64,000 nucleotides of DNA, taken from NCBI RefSeq assembly GCF_000619805.1, contig NZ_JHUV01000009.1, forward strand, positions 1 through 64,000. Direction: 5' to 3'. The stretch comes from Sulfurihydrogenibium subterraneum DSM 15120 (lineage in GTDB: Bacteria > Aquificota > Aquificia > Aquificales > Hydrogenothermaceae). Both the position numbers and the translations under genes were made by a program. Of this stretch, positions 7,817-15,049 are shown in pieces; the first letter of the stretch is position 1; each line of letters opens with the position of its first letter. The notes under the pieces are model-generated. The model was not told the origin of the DNA. It made no database searches and worked only from the letters and a program-made list of their open reading frames with translations.

Positions 7817-8446
7817 TTATTTGGTTATAGTATCTATTACTTTTTTTATTTCTCTGTCTAAGGTTTTTAATGCTTTTATTCCATCTGCGTCAAGGTTCCC
7901 CATGTACTTTATAGCGGTTGAAGGTTTAAAAACGCCTATAACTAATCTTCCATCTTTTTCATATGTATAGACTCTTATAGGGAATTGAGATGCAAGTTGT
8001 GGATTGTGCTTAAGTATTTTAGAGCATTCTGAAAGTTTACAGACTAAGTAAATGTGCATGTGCTTCCAAAAGTCTTTAACTCCTTGCTCTTCTACTCCTT
8101 TTGTAATGTTTAAAACGTGGACTATTTTAAAGTTTGCGTTTTCAAGCTCCGTTCTTAAAAGTAGGTCTAACTCTTGATAGGACATAGTGGTTGACCTTTC
8201 GTAAATTTCAGACATATCTTCGTCATCTTCACTACCTGATACGACAGCAGAAGATAAAGCAGAAAGGAAAGATTTTTTTTCTACAGGCTGTTTTTCTTTA
8301 TTTTCTTTTTGTAATGTAATCTTTTTTTGAGGCTTTTCATCATATCCTGTTCCTAAGTAGTCTCCTGTTTCAAAAGATACGTCTTTTATCGTTCCACCAC
8401 AGGAAAATAGTAAAATGCTACTACATGCTAAAATAAACTTTTTCAT
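7817..8446 (-). CDS. DUF302-domain lipoprotein
   Basis: I start this at ATG 8446, which overlaps the soxB stop as ATGA; another ATG lies two codons further upstream. The 209-residue product begins with a lipoprotein signal whose lipobox LLFSC puts the lipidated cysteine at residue 16. A charged linker to about residue 75 follows, then a DUF302 domain (MSYQELDLLL, FKIVHVLNITKGV, PIRVYTYEKDGRLVIGV). DUF302 proteins are small alpha/beta proteins of unknown mechanism. Tight coupling to soxB makes it a likely membrane-anchored accessory of periplasmic sulfur oxidation. The second DUF302 protein of the module (2939-3481) is soluble rather than lipidated. Confidence 0.78.
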   Translation of the reverse strand: MKKFILACSSILLFSCGGTIKDVSFETGDYLGTGYDEKPQKKITLQKENKEKQPVEKKSFLSALSSAVVSGSEDDEDMSEIYERSTTMSYQELDLLLRTELENANFKIVHVLNITKGVEEQGVKDFWKHMHIYLVCKLSECSKILKHNPQLASQFPIRVYTYEKDGRLVIGVFKPSTAIKYMGNLDADGIKALKTLDREIKKVIDTITK

Positions 8447-10176
8447 AGACATTTACCCTCACTTGTAGGACATCCACATCCAACGTCAAGTATTTTTACG
8501 TTGGATTTTAAAGGTGGATTTACGACTTTAACTCTTTTAAGATAATCAATTGTAATGTCGTAAACTGGTCTGAATTTCTTTGCGTTTTTACCTGCTCTAT
8601 ATAGATTGCCACCCCAAGATGCAACTACATAACTTCTGTTTGGGTCAAGGTCTTTTCCGTTTACTTTGATATTTGATATTCTTTGACCTGTAGGAGCTGA
8701 TATTTTTATCTCATAATCAAGTCCAAGAGTTCTACTCATATCTCCACCTTGCTGATAAAGAGGATTAGAGTTAAATACGTTGTCCGCTATGTCTTCTAAG
8801 AGGTTTTTAATCTGCTGACCTGTAAGTTCAAACCTGTAAACGTCAGGATATGTTATGGCTGTCATACTGTAAACGTCATCAACTGTAATATTTCCTCCCG
8901 GAAGAACGGTAGTTCCCCATCTATAACCGGGGTTAAACACTATTTCACAGTCTGTCTCTTCTTTTAAAGCGTCCATTATAACCCTATCAAAGGTTGAGTA
9001 GAATGTATCTCTCTTATACAGTATAGTTTGGGTTTTACCTATTACTTGAGAGAGCTGGCTTTCGTATGGTTTATAAACTTCTTCAACTAACTTTTCAACT
9101 TCAGGGTCTGGTTTTATAAAGTTTGATGCTACAGGATAGAGTTTAAATGCAAAATTTGTTATTTTTTTGTTTTTAACTTCTAAGTCAAGCCTTCCTAAAT
9201 ATTTACCGTGGCTTCCTGCTATTACTATTATCGTGTTATCAACTATTACAGGTTTTGGAGCTGGGTCGTGAGTGTGTCCTGATAAAATAACATCTATTCC
9301 TTTTACCATCTTAGCAAGTGCTTGGTCTAAGGTAAATCCATTGTGGGATAGTAAAACTACAACGTCAGCTCCTTTGCTTCTGACTTCATTAACAAATTTT
9401 TGTAATCTTTCTGGTTGAATACCAAACGTCCAACCTTCTATAAATTCTTTTGGGTTTGCAATAGGTGTGTAAGGGAAAGAGTTTCCTATAACGGCAACTT
9501 TTACTCCACCTACTTCTCTTATTGTATAAGGTTTAAATATAAGGTCTCCCCACATTTCATCTGCTATGTTTTGAGATATAAACTCTGCTTTTAAGTGTTT
9601 GTTTATAAGTTCTAAGACTCTGTCTTTTCCGTAAGTAAACTCCCAGTGTCCTACCATTATGTCTATACCAAGTGCATTTTGAGCGTCTACTATGGCTTTT
9701 CCTTGTGTGAAAAGACCTACTGCAGTTCCTTGCCAAGTATCTCCTGAATCCATAAATAAAACTTTGTCAGATCCTCTTTCTGCTTTTATACGGTTTACGA
9801 GAGATTTTATGTAAGATACACCACCCATTTTGCCATATTTTTTTGCCAATTCTTCAAAACCTATGTAAGTATCAAAGTAAGCTCTAATAGTGTTTGGTTT
9901 TATTCCATAGTACTGCATAAATGATTTTCCACATAAAAATCCCGGCGTTCCTATAAGTTCTTTTGCAGATATTAAAGTAGATGGCTCTCTCCAGTAAAGT
10001 GGTTTTAAGTGAGCGTGAAGGTCGCAGATGTGTAAAAGTGTAACGTTTCCAACCCCCTTAAATTCAAAAAAGCTTTCAGGGTTTAATTCGTTCAGCTTTG
10101 CAAAAACATTAGATGAGGTTAATGATAATCCCGAAATAGCCGCAAGGTGGAAAAGGTCTCTTCTTGATATGTTCAT
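8443..10176 (-). CDS. soxB: Thiosulfohydrolase SoxB
   Basis: SoxB hydrolyses the S-thiosulfonate bound to the SoxY carrier cysteine and releases sulfate in the periplasm. The 577-residue protein has a Tat-type signal (SRRDLF at 4-9). It then has the 5'-nucleotidase-like dinuclear Mn site: DLHAH (52-56), the SoxB signature GHWEFTYG (176-183) and LSGHTHDP. The C-terminal nucleotidase domain is complete. Length matches the family. It lies 17 nt after soxA, with GGAGG 9 nt before the ATG, and overlaps the next gene by 4 nt. No soxCD follows, so the sulfane sulfur of thiosulfate must be handled by another route, at least within this cluster. Confidence 0.97.
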   Translation of the reverse strand: MNISRRDLFHLAAISGLSLTSSNVFAKLNELNPESFFEFKGVGNVTLLHICDLHAHLKPLYWREPSTLISAKELIGTPGFLCGKSFMQYYGIKPNTIRAYFDTYIGFEELAKKYGKMGGVSYIKSLVNRIKAERGSDKVLFMDSGDTWQGTAVGLFTQGKAIVDAQNALGIDIMVGHWEFTYGKDRVLELINKHLKAEFISQNIADEMWGDLIFKPYTIREVGGVKVAVIGNSFPYTPIANPKEFIEGWTFGIQPERLQKFVNEVRSKGADVVVLLSHNGFTLDQALAKMVKGIDVILSGHTHDPAPKPVIVDNTIIVIAGSHGKYLGRLDLEVKNKKITNFAFKLYPVASNFIKPDPEVEKLVEEVYKPYESQLSQVIGKTQTILYKRDTFYSTFDRVIMDALKEETDCEIVFNPGYRWGTTVLPGGNITVDDVYSMTAITYPDVYRFELTGQQIKNLLEDIADNVFNSNPLYQQGGDMSRTLGLDYEIKISAPTGQRISNIKVNGKDLDPNRSYVVASWGGNLYRAGKNAKKFRPVYDITIDYLKRVKVVNPPLKSNVKILDVGCGCPTSEGKCL

Positions 10177-10193
10177 TGCTGTTTATCCTCCTG

Positions 10194-11000
10194 TTATCTT
10201 ACTAATCCTGGAGCTTCTATAGTTGATCCGTTTGCTAAAGATGTAACATAAAGCTCTAAAGCGACCATCTCTTTTGACCCAAGAGGTAAAACTTTCATAC
10301 TGGCTTGAGACATGCATTGTTGAAATCTTTGTTCTATAGTAACTACCTTACTTTGAGTCATTCTATAACCTGGCCAGTGAGCTGCGGCGTTTGTTCCCTT
10401 TATTCCGTTGTATTCAGCTCCTAATGGGTTTAATTTCTGCATTCTTAAAACCATTCCGGCTGCATTTTCGTGACAGACTGCACAGGAAAGATTTCTTTTT
10501 CCTCTTTTAAGATTAAAGACATACTTTCCATATTCGTAATATTCTTTTACTACTGAATTGGAAGATGTATCTACGTTTATTTTTTCTCCAGAAGCTATGT
10601 ATTTAAGGTATGTTAGTAGAGCTGTGTTTTCTTGACTTTTTAGTTCAAATGGTTTATCTACTCCTTGGTTTAGCTTCTGACACATCTGTATTCTCTGTTG
10701 TAATGATATTACAGCGTTTAATTTTGGTTCATACTTTGGATAAGTTCCTACTACCTTTTTTAATTTTTCTTCACTGTGGCAAGAAGCACAGGATTTGTTT
10801 GATGTTCCCATAGGTTTGTTAAATAATGCACCACCAACTTCTTGAGCAAAAACTTCTCCTGGGTTTATACCTGATTTATAAAGTGCCAAGTCTTCCTCTG
10901 ATATTGCCTGTCCTGCCTCTTGTGATATAGCTTTATTTACACTGTATGTAGCTATCGCTAACGTAAGTCCAAAAAGCAAGACTTTTCCCTTTAATCTCAT
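10194..11000 (-). CDS. soxA: L-cysteine S-thiosulfotransferase subunit SoxA
   Basis: SoxA with SoxX oxidatively couples thiosulfate to the SoxY cysteine. The 268-residue protein has a signal peptide (about 1-26) and two haem c motifs, CASCH (71-75) and CAVCH (173-177), so it is the di-haem SoxA type. Cys107 (IQMCQKL) and Cys229 (FQQCMSQ) are the expected cysteine haem ligands, the latter being the persulfide-forming active-site residue. GGAGG lies upstream of the ATG. A terminator-like hairpin separates it from soxZ, so soxAB may be made at a lower level than soxXYZ. Confidence 0.96.
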   Translation of the reverse strand: MRLKGKVLLFGLTLAIATYSVNKAISQEAGQAISEEDLALYKSGINPGEVFAQEVGGALFNKPMGTSNKSCASCHSEEKLKKVVGTYPKYEPKLNAVISLQQRIQMCQKLNQGVDKPFELKSQENTALLTYLKYIASGEKINVDTSSNSVVKEYYEYGKYVFNLKRGKRNLSCAVCHENAAGMVLRMQKLNPLGAEYNGIKGTNAAAHWPGYRMTQSKVVTIEQRFQQCMSQASMKVLPLGSKEMVALELYVTSLANGSTIEAPGLVR

Positions 11001-11032
11001 AGCTGGTATTCCTCCTTGTTAGAAAATTTTAG

Positions 11033-11054
11033 AAAAGAGGGCTTTTAAGCCCTC
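11033..11054 (-). terminator. Intercistronic hairpin between soxZ and soxA
   Basis: Arms 11047-11054 and 11037-11044 give an 8-bp GC-containing stem (GAGGGCTT/AAGCCCTC) with a 2-nt formal loop, followed on the minus strand by TTTTC. It sits inside the sox operon, so it probably works as a partial terminator or RNA-processing/stability element rather than a full stop. Confidence 0.65.
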
Positions 11055-11062
11055 AAAAGAGA

Positions 11063-11392
11063 TTAATCTACTTTTATATCTATTACTTTCTCTGTTACAT
11101 CACCTTTGTTATCTTTCCAGACAATTTTTAAAGGAGCTGATTTTGTAGCTTTTACATAGAAAGATATAAACGGGTTTGCACTAACAGATCCAGATACTTC
11201 CATCCATGTTATCTTCTCATCTCCATAGTAAACTTCTACACTTGTGATGTGATGTGCTGCAATATATTTCCCAGACTCTTTATCTTTTACCAGTCCAGTA
11301 TCCATAGGATGCATTATTACAGAGTCAACTCTTACTAAATCATCTTTCTTATATTCTTTTGGATTTATTTTTACTAAAGCTTGTCTTGCCAT
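11063..11392 (-). CDS. soxZ: Sulfur carrier complex subunit SoxZ
   Basis: SoxZ is the partner of SoxY in the periplasmic SoxYZ carrier. The 109-residue protein lacks its own signal peptide, as expected because SoxZ is exported with SoxY. It shows the SoxZ immunoglobulin-like pattern: IMHPMDTGLVKD near residues 26-37, then VEVYYGDEKI and a Val/Lys-rich end. It follows soxY by 22 nt with its own ribosome-binding site. Length is normal for the family. Confidence 0.95.
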   Translation of the reverse strand: MARQALVKINPKEYKKDDLVRVDSVIMHPMDTGLVKDKESGKYIAAHHITSVEVYYGDEKITWMEVSGSVSANPFISFYVKATKSAPLKIVWKDNKGDVTEKVIDIKVD

Positions 11393-11414
11393 TGTTTAAT
11401 CCTCCTTTTTTTAA

Positions 11415-11885
11415 TTATCCACATCCACCGATTGTAACTTTAACCGGTTTTTGTGCTTTTATAAAGCTACCGTCTGCAAGTTGAGCAACCGCAACTACGT
11501 TCATAGTTTCTGCAAGCCTTATTCTTGTAGATATGTAAGCTTTTCCATTTACAGGAGTAAAGTAAACACTCATAGTTCTTGCATTGTGGTTTTTGTCTGC
11601 GAGAATATGTATAGCTTTTACTTGTTCAATAGGTAGTTCTACTTCTACAGTGACAGGCACAACTGCTCCGTTTTCTGCAATTTCAGGAGCTACGAGTTTA
11701 ACTTTGTCTGAGTCTGATACAGCTTTTCCACCTGTTATCTCTTTTAGAGCCTCATCAAAAGGCTTCTTAGGTGGAGGGTTGTCAACTAATTCTGCTGCTC
11801 TAACATTCGTAAACACACCACTTCCTAAAACAGCTGTTGATACAGCTGCTACTGACGTTGCTTTTAAAAATTCTCTTCTGTTCAT
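11415..11885 (-). CDS. soxY: Thiosulfate carrier protein SoxY
   Basis: SoxY carries the sulfur substrate on a cysteine at the end of a flexible C-terminal arm. The 156-residue protein begins with a Tat-type signal (NRREFLKATSVAAVS) and ends in VTIGGCG, with the carrier residue at Cys155. It forms SoxYZ with the following gene and is loaded by SoxAX and unloaded by SoxB. A ribosome-binding site precedes the ATG. It is the key substrate-binding protein of the cluster and shows no anomalies. Confidence 0.97.
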   Translation of the reverse strand: MNRREFLKATSVAAVSTAVLGSGVFTNVRAAELVDNPPPKKPFDEALKEITGGKAVSDSDKVKLVAPEIAENGAVVPVTVEVELPIEQVKAIHILADKNHNARTMSVYFTPVNGKAYISTRIRLAETMNVVAVAQLADGSFIKAQKPVKVTIGGCG

Positions 11886-11895
11886 AAAATACCTC

Positions 11896-12333
11896 CTATT
11901 TTTGTTTCATAAAGTATTCATCCATTGTCATCTCTTTATAGCTTCCAGATGCAAAGTAATTAAGTATTTTAACAAAGTCTTTCTCTTCCCAGGCTCCAAA
12001 AATCGTTTTTATTTTACTTCCATCTGGATTTAAAAAGTAAAACATCGGAGTTCCTACAAAGCCATACTTTTTCCTTACTTCTATTCCTTCGTTGCTACAC
12101 TTTCTAATCTTTACTGGAACAAAATGATTATTAAGCAGTTCTTCTACTCTTTTACTTTCAAATACTGTAAAGTCCATAATATCACAGTAATGGCAAGAAG
12201 GAGAGTATATGTAGATAAATACAAGTTTATTCTCCTTCTTTGCTTTTTCAAAAGCTTGGTTATAAGGAACCCAGTTTATCTGGGCATTAGAAAAACCAAT
12301 TAATACAAGTAAAGCAAGTAAAACCTTTTTCAA
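11896..12333 (-). CDS. Exported thioredoxin-like protein (SoxW-type)
   Basis: A 145-residue protein with a signal peptide (1-17) and a thioredoxin fold: KLVFIYIYSPSCHYC with the redox pair Cys47/Cys50 (C-H-Y-C), then the cis-Pro loop GTPMFYF. Thioredoxins of sox clusters (SoxW) keep SoxYZ cysteines reduced or reverse dead-end disulfides in the periplasm. Its position between soxX and soxY, 4 nt after soxX, supports that role. A similar sequence could also be called a DUF255/thioredoxin_7 protein, so I leave the gene symbol open. Confidence 0.82.
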   Translation of the reverse strand: MKKVLLALLVLIGFSNAQINWVPYNQAFEKAKKENKLVFIYIYSPSCHYCDIMDFTVFESKRVEELLNNHFVPVKIRKCSNEGIEVRKKYGFVGTPMFYFLNPDGSKIKTIFGAWEEKDFVKILNYFASGSYKEMTMDEYFMKQK

Positions 12334-12337
12334 CTTA

Positions 12338-12865
12338 TCACTCCAAGCTTAAAAGATAAGCAGTTAGCTGGCATACTTCTTCGGCTGTTAACTGTCCTGT
12401 TGTGAGCTGAACTGTCATTATGTTATAGTATGGTACACTTTGAAGTTCTTTTGGGATTAAAATTCTTCCGTCGGCAATTTTTTGATGAAGCCAGTCAACT
12501 GTTTTTGGCTCTCCTCTGTAATTTGGAGCTTTAAACAGTCCGTTTCTATAACCTGTAAGATCTGGTCCTATGTTTCCACAACCTTTTGCTTCAGGGGCAC
12601 AGTGACAGGCAACACAGTTTCCTTTTCTCACTTCCATAAATACCTTTTTTCCTTTTTCAGCCAATTTTTTTATGCTTTCTTTATCTGATAAATTACAAGA
12701 AGGGTCGATAGCGTATAATCTTGGTTCAGGAGGTACATCTTTTAGCATCATACTTTTTGCTTCTGGATTTTCTATACCAGCATCTTGAAGGGTTAAAGCA
12801 AATGCTAAAGCTGAAATCCCAGTTATAGCAGCTGCTGTTGTTAGTAGTAATTTTTTAAATTTCAA
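12338..12865 (-). CDS. soxX: Mono-haem cytochrome SoxX
   Basis: SoxX is the electron-accepting haem c subunit of the SoxAX complex. I use the TTG at 12865, because GGAGGA lies 5 nt upstream and the resulting N-terminus (K-F-K-K-L then a hydrophobic run to ALAFA) is a proper signal peptide. The upstream ATG would add 14 unlikely residues. The 175-residue product has one CVACH motif (residues 84-88), followed by the SoxX-typical cysteine-rich CAPEAKGCGNIGPDLTGY and a distal Met in YNIMTVQ. It is the first gene of the sox operon and is preceded by a sigma-54-like promoter. Confidence 0.93.
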   Translation of the reverse strand: MKFKKLLLTTAAAITGISALAFALTLQDAGIENPEAKSMMLKDVPPEPRLYAIDPSCNLSDKESIKKLAEKGKKVFMEVRKGNCVACHCAPEAKGCGNIGPDLTGYRNGLFKAPNYRGEPKTVDWLHQKIADGRILIPKELQSVPYYNIMTVQLTTGQLTAEEVCQLTAYLLSLE

Positions 12866-12902
12866 CTTAATCCTCCTGCATAAGTATTTTGTATTATACT
12901 TA

Positions 12903-12919
12903 CGCAACTTTTATGCCAA
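12903..12919 (-). promoter_or_regulatory. Sigma-54-type -24/-12 promoter of the sox operon
   Basis: The minus strand reads TTGGCATAAAAGTTGCG, against the sigma-54 consensus TTGGCAC-N5-TTGCW. GG (12916-12917) and GC (12904-12905) are exactly 10 nt apart. Transcription should start near 12892, giving a leader of about 27 nt carrying the soxX ribosome-binding site. An alternative sigma-70 reading (TTGGCA with TATAAT at 12893-12898) has only a 15-17-nt-range spacer at best and is less convincing. A sigma-54 activator is encoded 4.6 kb upstream. Confidence 0.7.
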
Positions 12920-12959
12920 ATTGTAAACATGTATTTACAATTGTTAAAATCTCTTAACA
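12919..12959 (-). promoter_or_regulatory. Two matched palindromes upstream of the sox promoter
   Basis: Site 1 is TTGTAAA-N6-TTTACAA (12921-12940, arms extend to 12919 and 12942). Site 2 is TGTTAA-N6-TTAACA (12942-12959). Both fit TGTWAA-N6-TTWACA, and their centres (12930.5 and 12950.5) are exactly 20 bp apart, two helical turns on the same DNA face. They sit just upstream of the -24 box, the place for a dimeric activator or repressor pair. The NtrC-type regulator at 17515-18828 is the obvious candidate ligand (inference). Confidence 0.65.
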
Positions 12960-12966
12960 TGTCCAT

Positions 12967-13000
12967 AAAAGGACAGAAACTGTCCCAAATGGAACAGTTT
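12967..13000 (-). terminator. Terminator with a competing hairpin after the flavoprotein gene
   Basis: In minus-strand order there are three segments: AAACTGTTCC (13000-12991), GGGACAGTTT (12986-12977) and CTGTCC (12976-12971), followed by TTTTA. Segments 2 and 3 form a terminator hairpin with a short T-run. Segments 1 and 2 can instead form a 10-bp stem with one G-U pair. Segment 1 overlaps the flavoprotein stop codon. This is either a plain terminator or a translation-sensitive attenuator. Confidence 0.6.
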
Positions 13001-14267
13001 AACCAAACATCTCTCTCCATAACCCTTTTGCCCATTCGTGATATCTTTTGACTGTAGATTCTCTTCTTGTGTTGTCTTCTCTGTGAATAGGTGTAATTAC
13101 ATTTTTTTCTCTGTTTATCTTGAAGCTTGTCTCTGACATTATAGCTTCTTTATCACTAACCATAGAGTAGCAAAGTACCATTAAAAGCTCTTCTTGTTTT
13201 AATTTTTTACCTGTTATTCTTTCCGCTATGATGTTTGCTACTATCTTGCCTTGCATATTTGCACCAAAACCAGACTTTGGTAAGAATGTTCTTGCAGAGT
13301 CTCCTATAACGAAAACGTTTGGAACTTTTGTCTCAAATGTAAACGTTTCAACTTCTACCCATTTTTGATTGTTTTCTAAAAATCCTATTTTTTCTAAGAG
13401 TTTTGATGCTTTCATTGGTGGTATTACGTTAGCGAGATCAAATTTAAAGTCTCCGTTTGTTGTTTTTACTACATTATTTGCAGTATCTATCTCCTTAACA
13501 GTTGTTCCAGTAATGTAATCTGCGTATCCTTTGTAAAGTTCGTAGTAAGCTTTCATGAATCCTTCTGAGTTAATGACAGGTCTTTCGTTTGCATCTATAA
13601 AGTATAGATGGGCTTTGAGTTTTCTTTTTGTTATGTAGTTTAGTATAAGTGCAGCTCTTTCGTAAGGAGCTGGAGGACATCTATAAGGGTAAGAGGGGAC
13701 AGTTATAACAATATCACCACCATCAAAATTCTCTAACAGCTTTTTTAAATAAAGATGTTCTCCGCCGGGTTTAAAAGCAGGTGGATACTTTACAAAGAAA
13801 TCTTTCTGAGATTTGTCTATATCGTAGGAGATTCCGGGAGATAAAACTAAAAAGTCGTAAGATATTTTATCGTAAGGAGTTATAACTAACTTTTTGTCTA
13901 AGTCTACATCCATTACTTTCGTATTTATAAAATCTATGTTATACTTAGCCTTTAAAGGTTCATATGGAAAACAGAGATTACCAAATTCGTAAAAGTCTCC
14001 TAAATATAGATTACTCATAGGACAGGATACAAAGAAAGGATTTTTGTCTATTAGTGTGATAGATATGTCTGGTAGTAGTTTTCTTAGCTGTTTTGCTGTA
14101 GATACTCCACCGTATCCTCCACCTACTATAACTACTTTTGCCGATTTTGTAGCCTTAAAATCCGCTTCGTTTGCAAGAGATACATTTGGCATTAGATTAG
14201 AAGCTGCTAATGCAGCACTGCCAGCTAAGAACTGTCTTCTGTTAACATTTAATTTGTTCTTTAACAT
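12999..14267 (-). CDS. FccB-like sulfide dehydrogenase flavoprotein (intact)
   Basis: A 422-residue FAD protein of the flavocytochrome c sulfide dehydrogenase/SoxF family, which oxidises sulfide in the periplasm. It has a Tat-type signal (NRRQFLAGSAAL) and an FAD-binding GGGYGG (49-54). The family cysteines are in SCPMSNLYLG (Cys82), YRCPPAPYER (Cys197) and VLCYSMV (Cys366); the last two match the redox-active disulfide of FccB. A second FAD contact is VFVIGDSA. No FccA cytochrome is adjacent; instead a Rieske-type gene overlaps its start by 26 nt and may supply the electron acceptor. It is the last gene before the sox promoter. Confidence 0.88.
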   Translation of the reverse strand: MLKNKLNVNRRQFLAGSAALAASNLMPNVSLANEADFKATKSAKVVIVGGGYGGVSTAKQLRKLLPDISITLIDKNPFFVSCPMSNLYLGDFYEFGNLCFPYEPLKAKYNIDFINTKVMDVDLDKKLVITPYDKISYDFLVLSPGISYDIDKSQKDFFVKYPPAFKPGGEHLYLKKLLENFDGGDIVITVPSYPYRCPPAPYERAALILNYITKRKLKAHLYFIDANERPVINSEGFMKAYYELYKGYADYITGTTVKEIDTANNVVKTTNGDFKFDLANVIPPMKASKLLEKIGFLENNQKWVEVETFTFETKVPNVFVIGDSARTFLPKSGFGANMQGKIVANIIAERITGKKLKQEELLMVLCYSMVSDKEAIMSETSFKINREKNVITPIHREDNTRRESTVKRYHEWAKGLWREMFG

Positions 14268-14958
14268 ACTTCCCTACCTCCATAACTGTTGCGGTTTCTA
14301 CTAAACTTTTTGCTTTTTTTGTAGTTCCATATTGTTCTCTTAAATCGGATTTATAGTTATCAAAAAATTCTTCAAACTGGTCTTTACCTAAAACACCTTC
14401 TGCATAAAATTTTCCATCTTCAAATGTTAATATGATATTCGCTAAAGGAAGTGGTGCAGGACCCTCTAAAACTATTCCTCCTTGAGAAGGGTCAAAAACA
14501 GAAAGGTGAGCACAACATTGAATTACGTTTGATCTGTTTGTGGTTTGGGATTTCTGTTCTGGTGAGTAATAGTTTATAAAAGCGTAATCTTTAGTTGGAT
14601 AGCTCCACTGGTGAGAACAAATAGCCGAATATGCAACTATGTTTTTCTTTATTCCAACACCTCCTTTAAATTTATAAATACTACCATCGGATAACTTTAC
14701 ATCACATGGAGGAACTTCTTTGTCAAGGTTAATTAAATAGCAAGGTGTAGAAACAAAAGGATAGAAGAACAAATAGTAATTGTATGGTTTTATATCCTCC
14801 TCTTTTAAAGGAGTACCGTCTTCCTTTATTAATAGAGCTTTGTTGTACTTTTTTACTAAATTAATCTCTTGAGCAAAAAGTTGATTAAAAAATCCTGGAT
14901 TAATAGTTGACATAGCCCCTATAACTGTACAACTTTTTATAAATTTTCTCCTATCCAT
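14242..14958 (-). CDS. Atypical periplasmic Rieske 2Fe-2S protein
   Basis: I start at ATG 14958, which has GGAGG upstream and gives a Tat-like N-terminus (MDRRKFIKSC). The longer ORF would run through a terminator hairpin. The 238-residue protein has Rieske ligands CSH (Cys114/His116) and CCAH (Cys148/His151), but 31 residues separate His116 from Cys148 instead of the usual 15-17. The cysteines that form the Rieske disulfide in bc1 proteins are not at their usual places. It lies between two FccB-like flavoprotein genes and overlaps the second by 26 nt. It may pass electrons from the flavoproteins in place of a cytochrome (inference). Confidence 0.75.
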   Translation of the reverse strand: MDRRKFIKSCTVIGAMSTINPGFFNQLFAQEINLVKKYNKALLIKEDGTPLKEEDIKPYNYYLFFYPFVSTPCYLINLDKEVPPCDVKLSDGSIYKFKGGVGIKKNIVAYSAICSHQWSYPTKDYAFINYYSPEQKSQTTNRSNVIQCCAHLSVFDPSQGGIVLEGPAPLPLANIILTFEDGKFYAEGVLGKDQFEEFFDNYKSDLREQYGTTKKAKSLVETATVMEVGKYVKEQIKC

Positions 14959-14980
14959 TCTTACCTCCTTATTATAAAAC

Positions 14981-15007
14981 AAAAATGGGTGGTCTTTAAG
15001 ACCACCC
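14981..15007 (-). terminator. Rho-independent terminator after the split flavoprotein gene
   Basis: Complementary arms GGGTGGTCTT (14987-14996) and AAGACCACCC (14998-15007) make a strong stem, followed on the minus strand by ATTTTT (14986-14981). It lies between the interrupted flavoprotein gene and the Rieske gene, so the Rieske gene probably relies on read-through or its own start. Confidence 0.8.
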
Positions 15008-15049
15008 TCCTTTACTTGAATTTTAGGAATAAAAATGTAAAAATTAAAA

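Noticed and set aside
12893-12919. Sigma-70 promoter for soxX (TTGGCA with TATAAT)
   Set aside because: The spacer is about 15 nt, too short, whereas the sigma-54 -24/-12 spacing is exact. It is kept only as an alternative.
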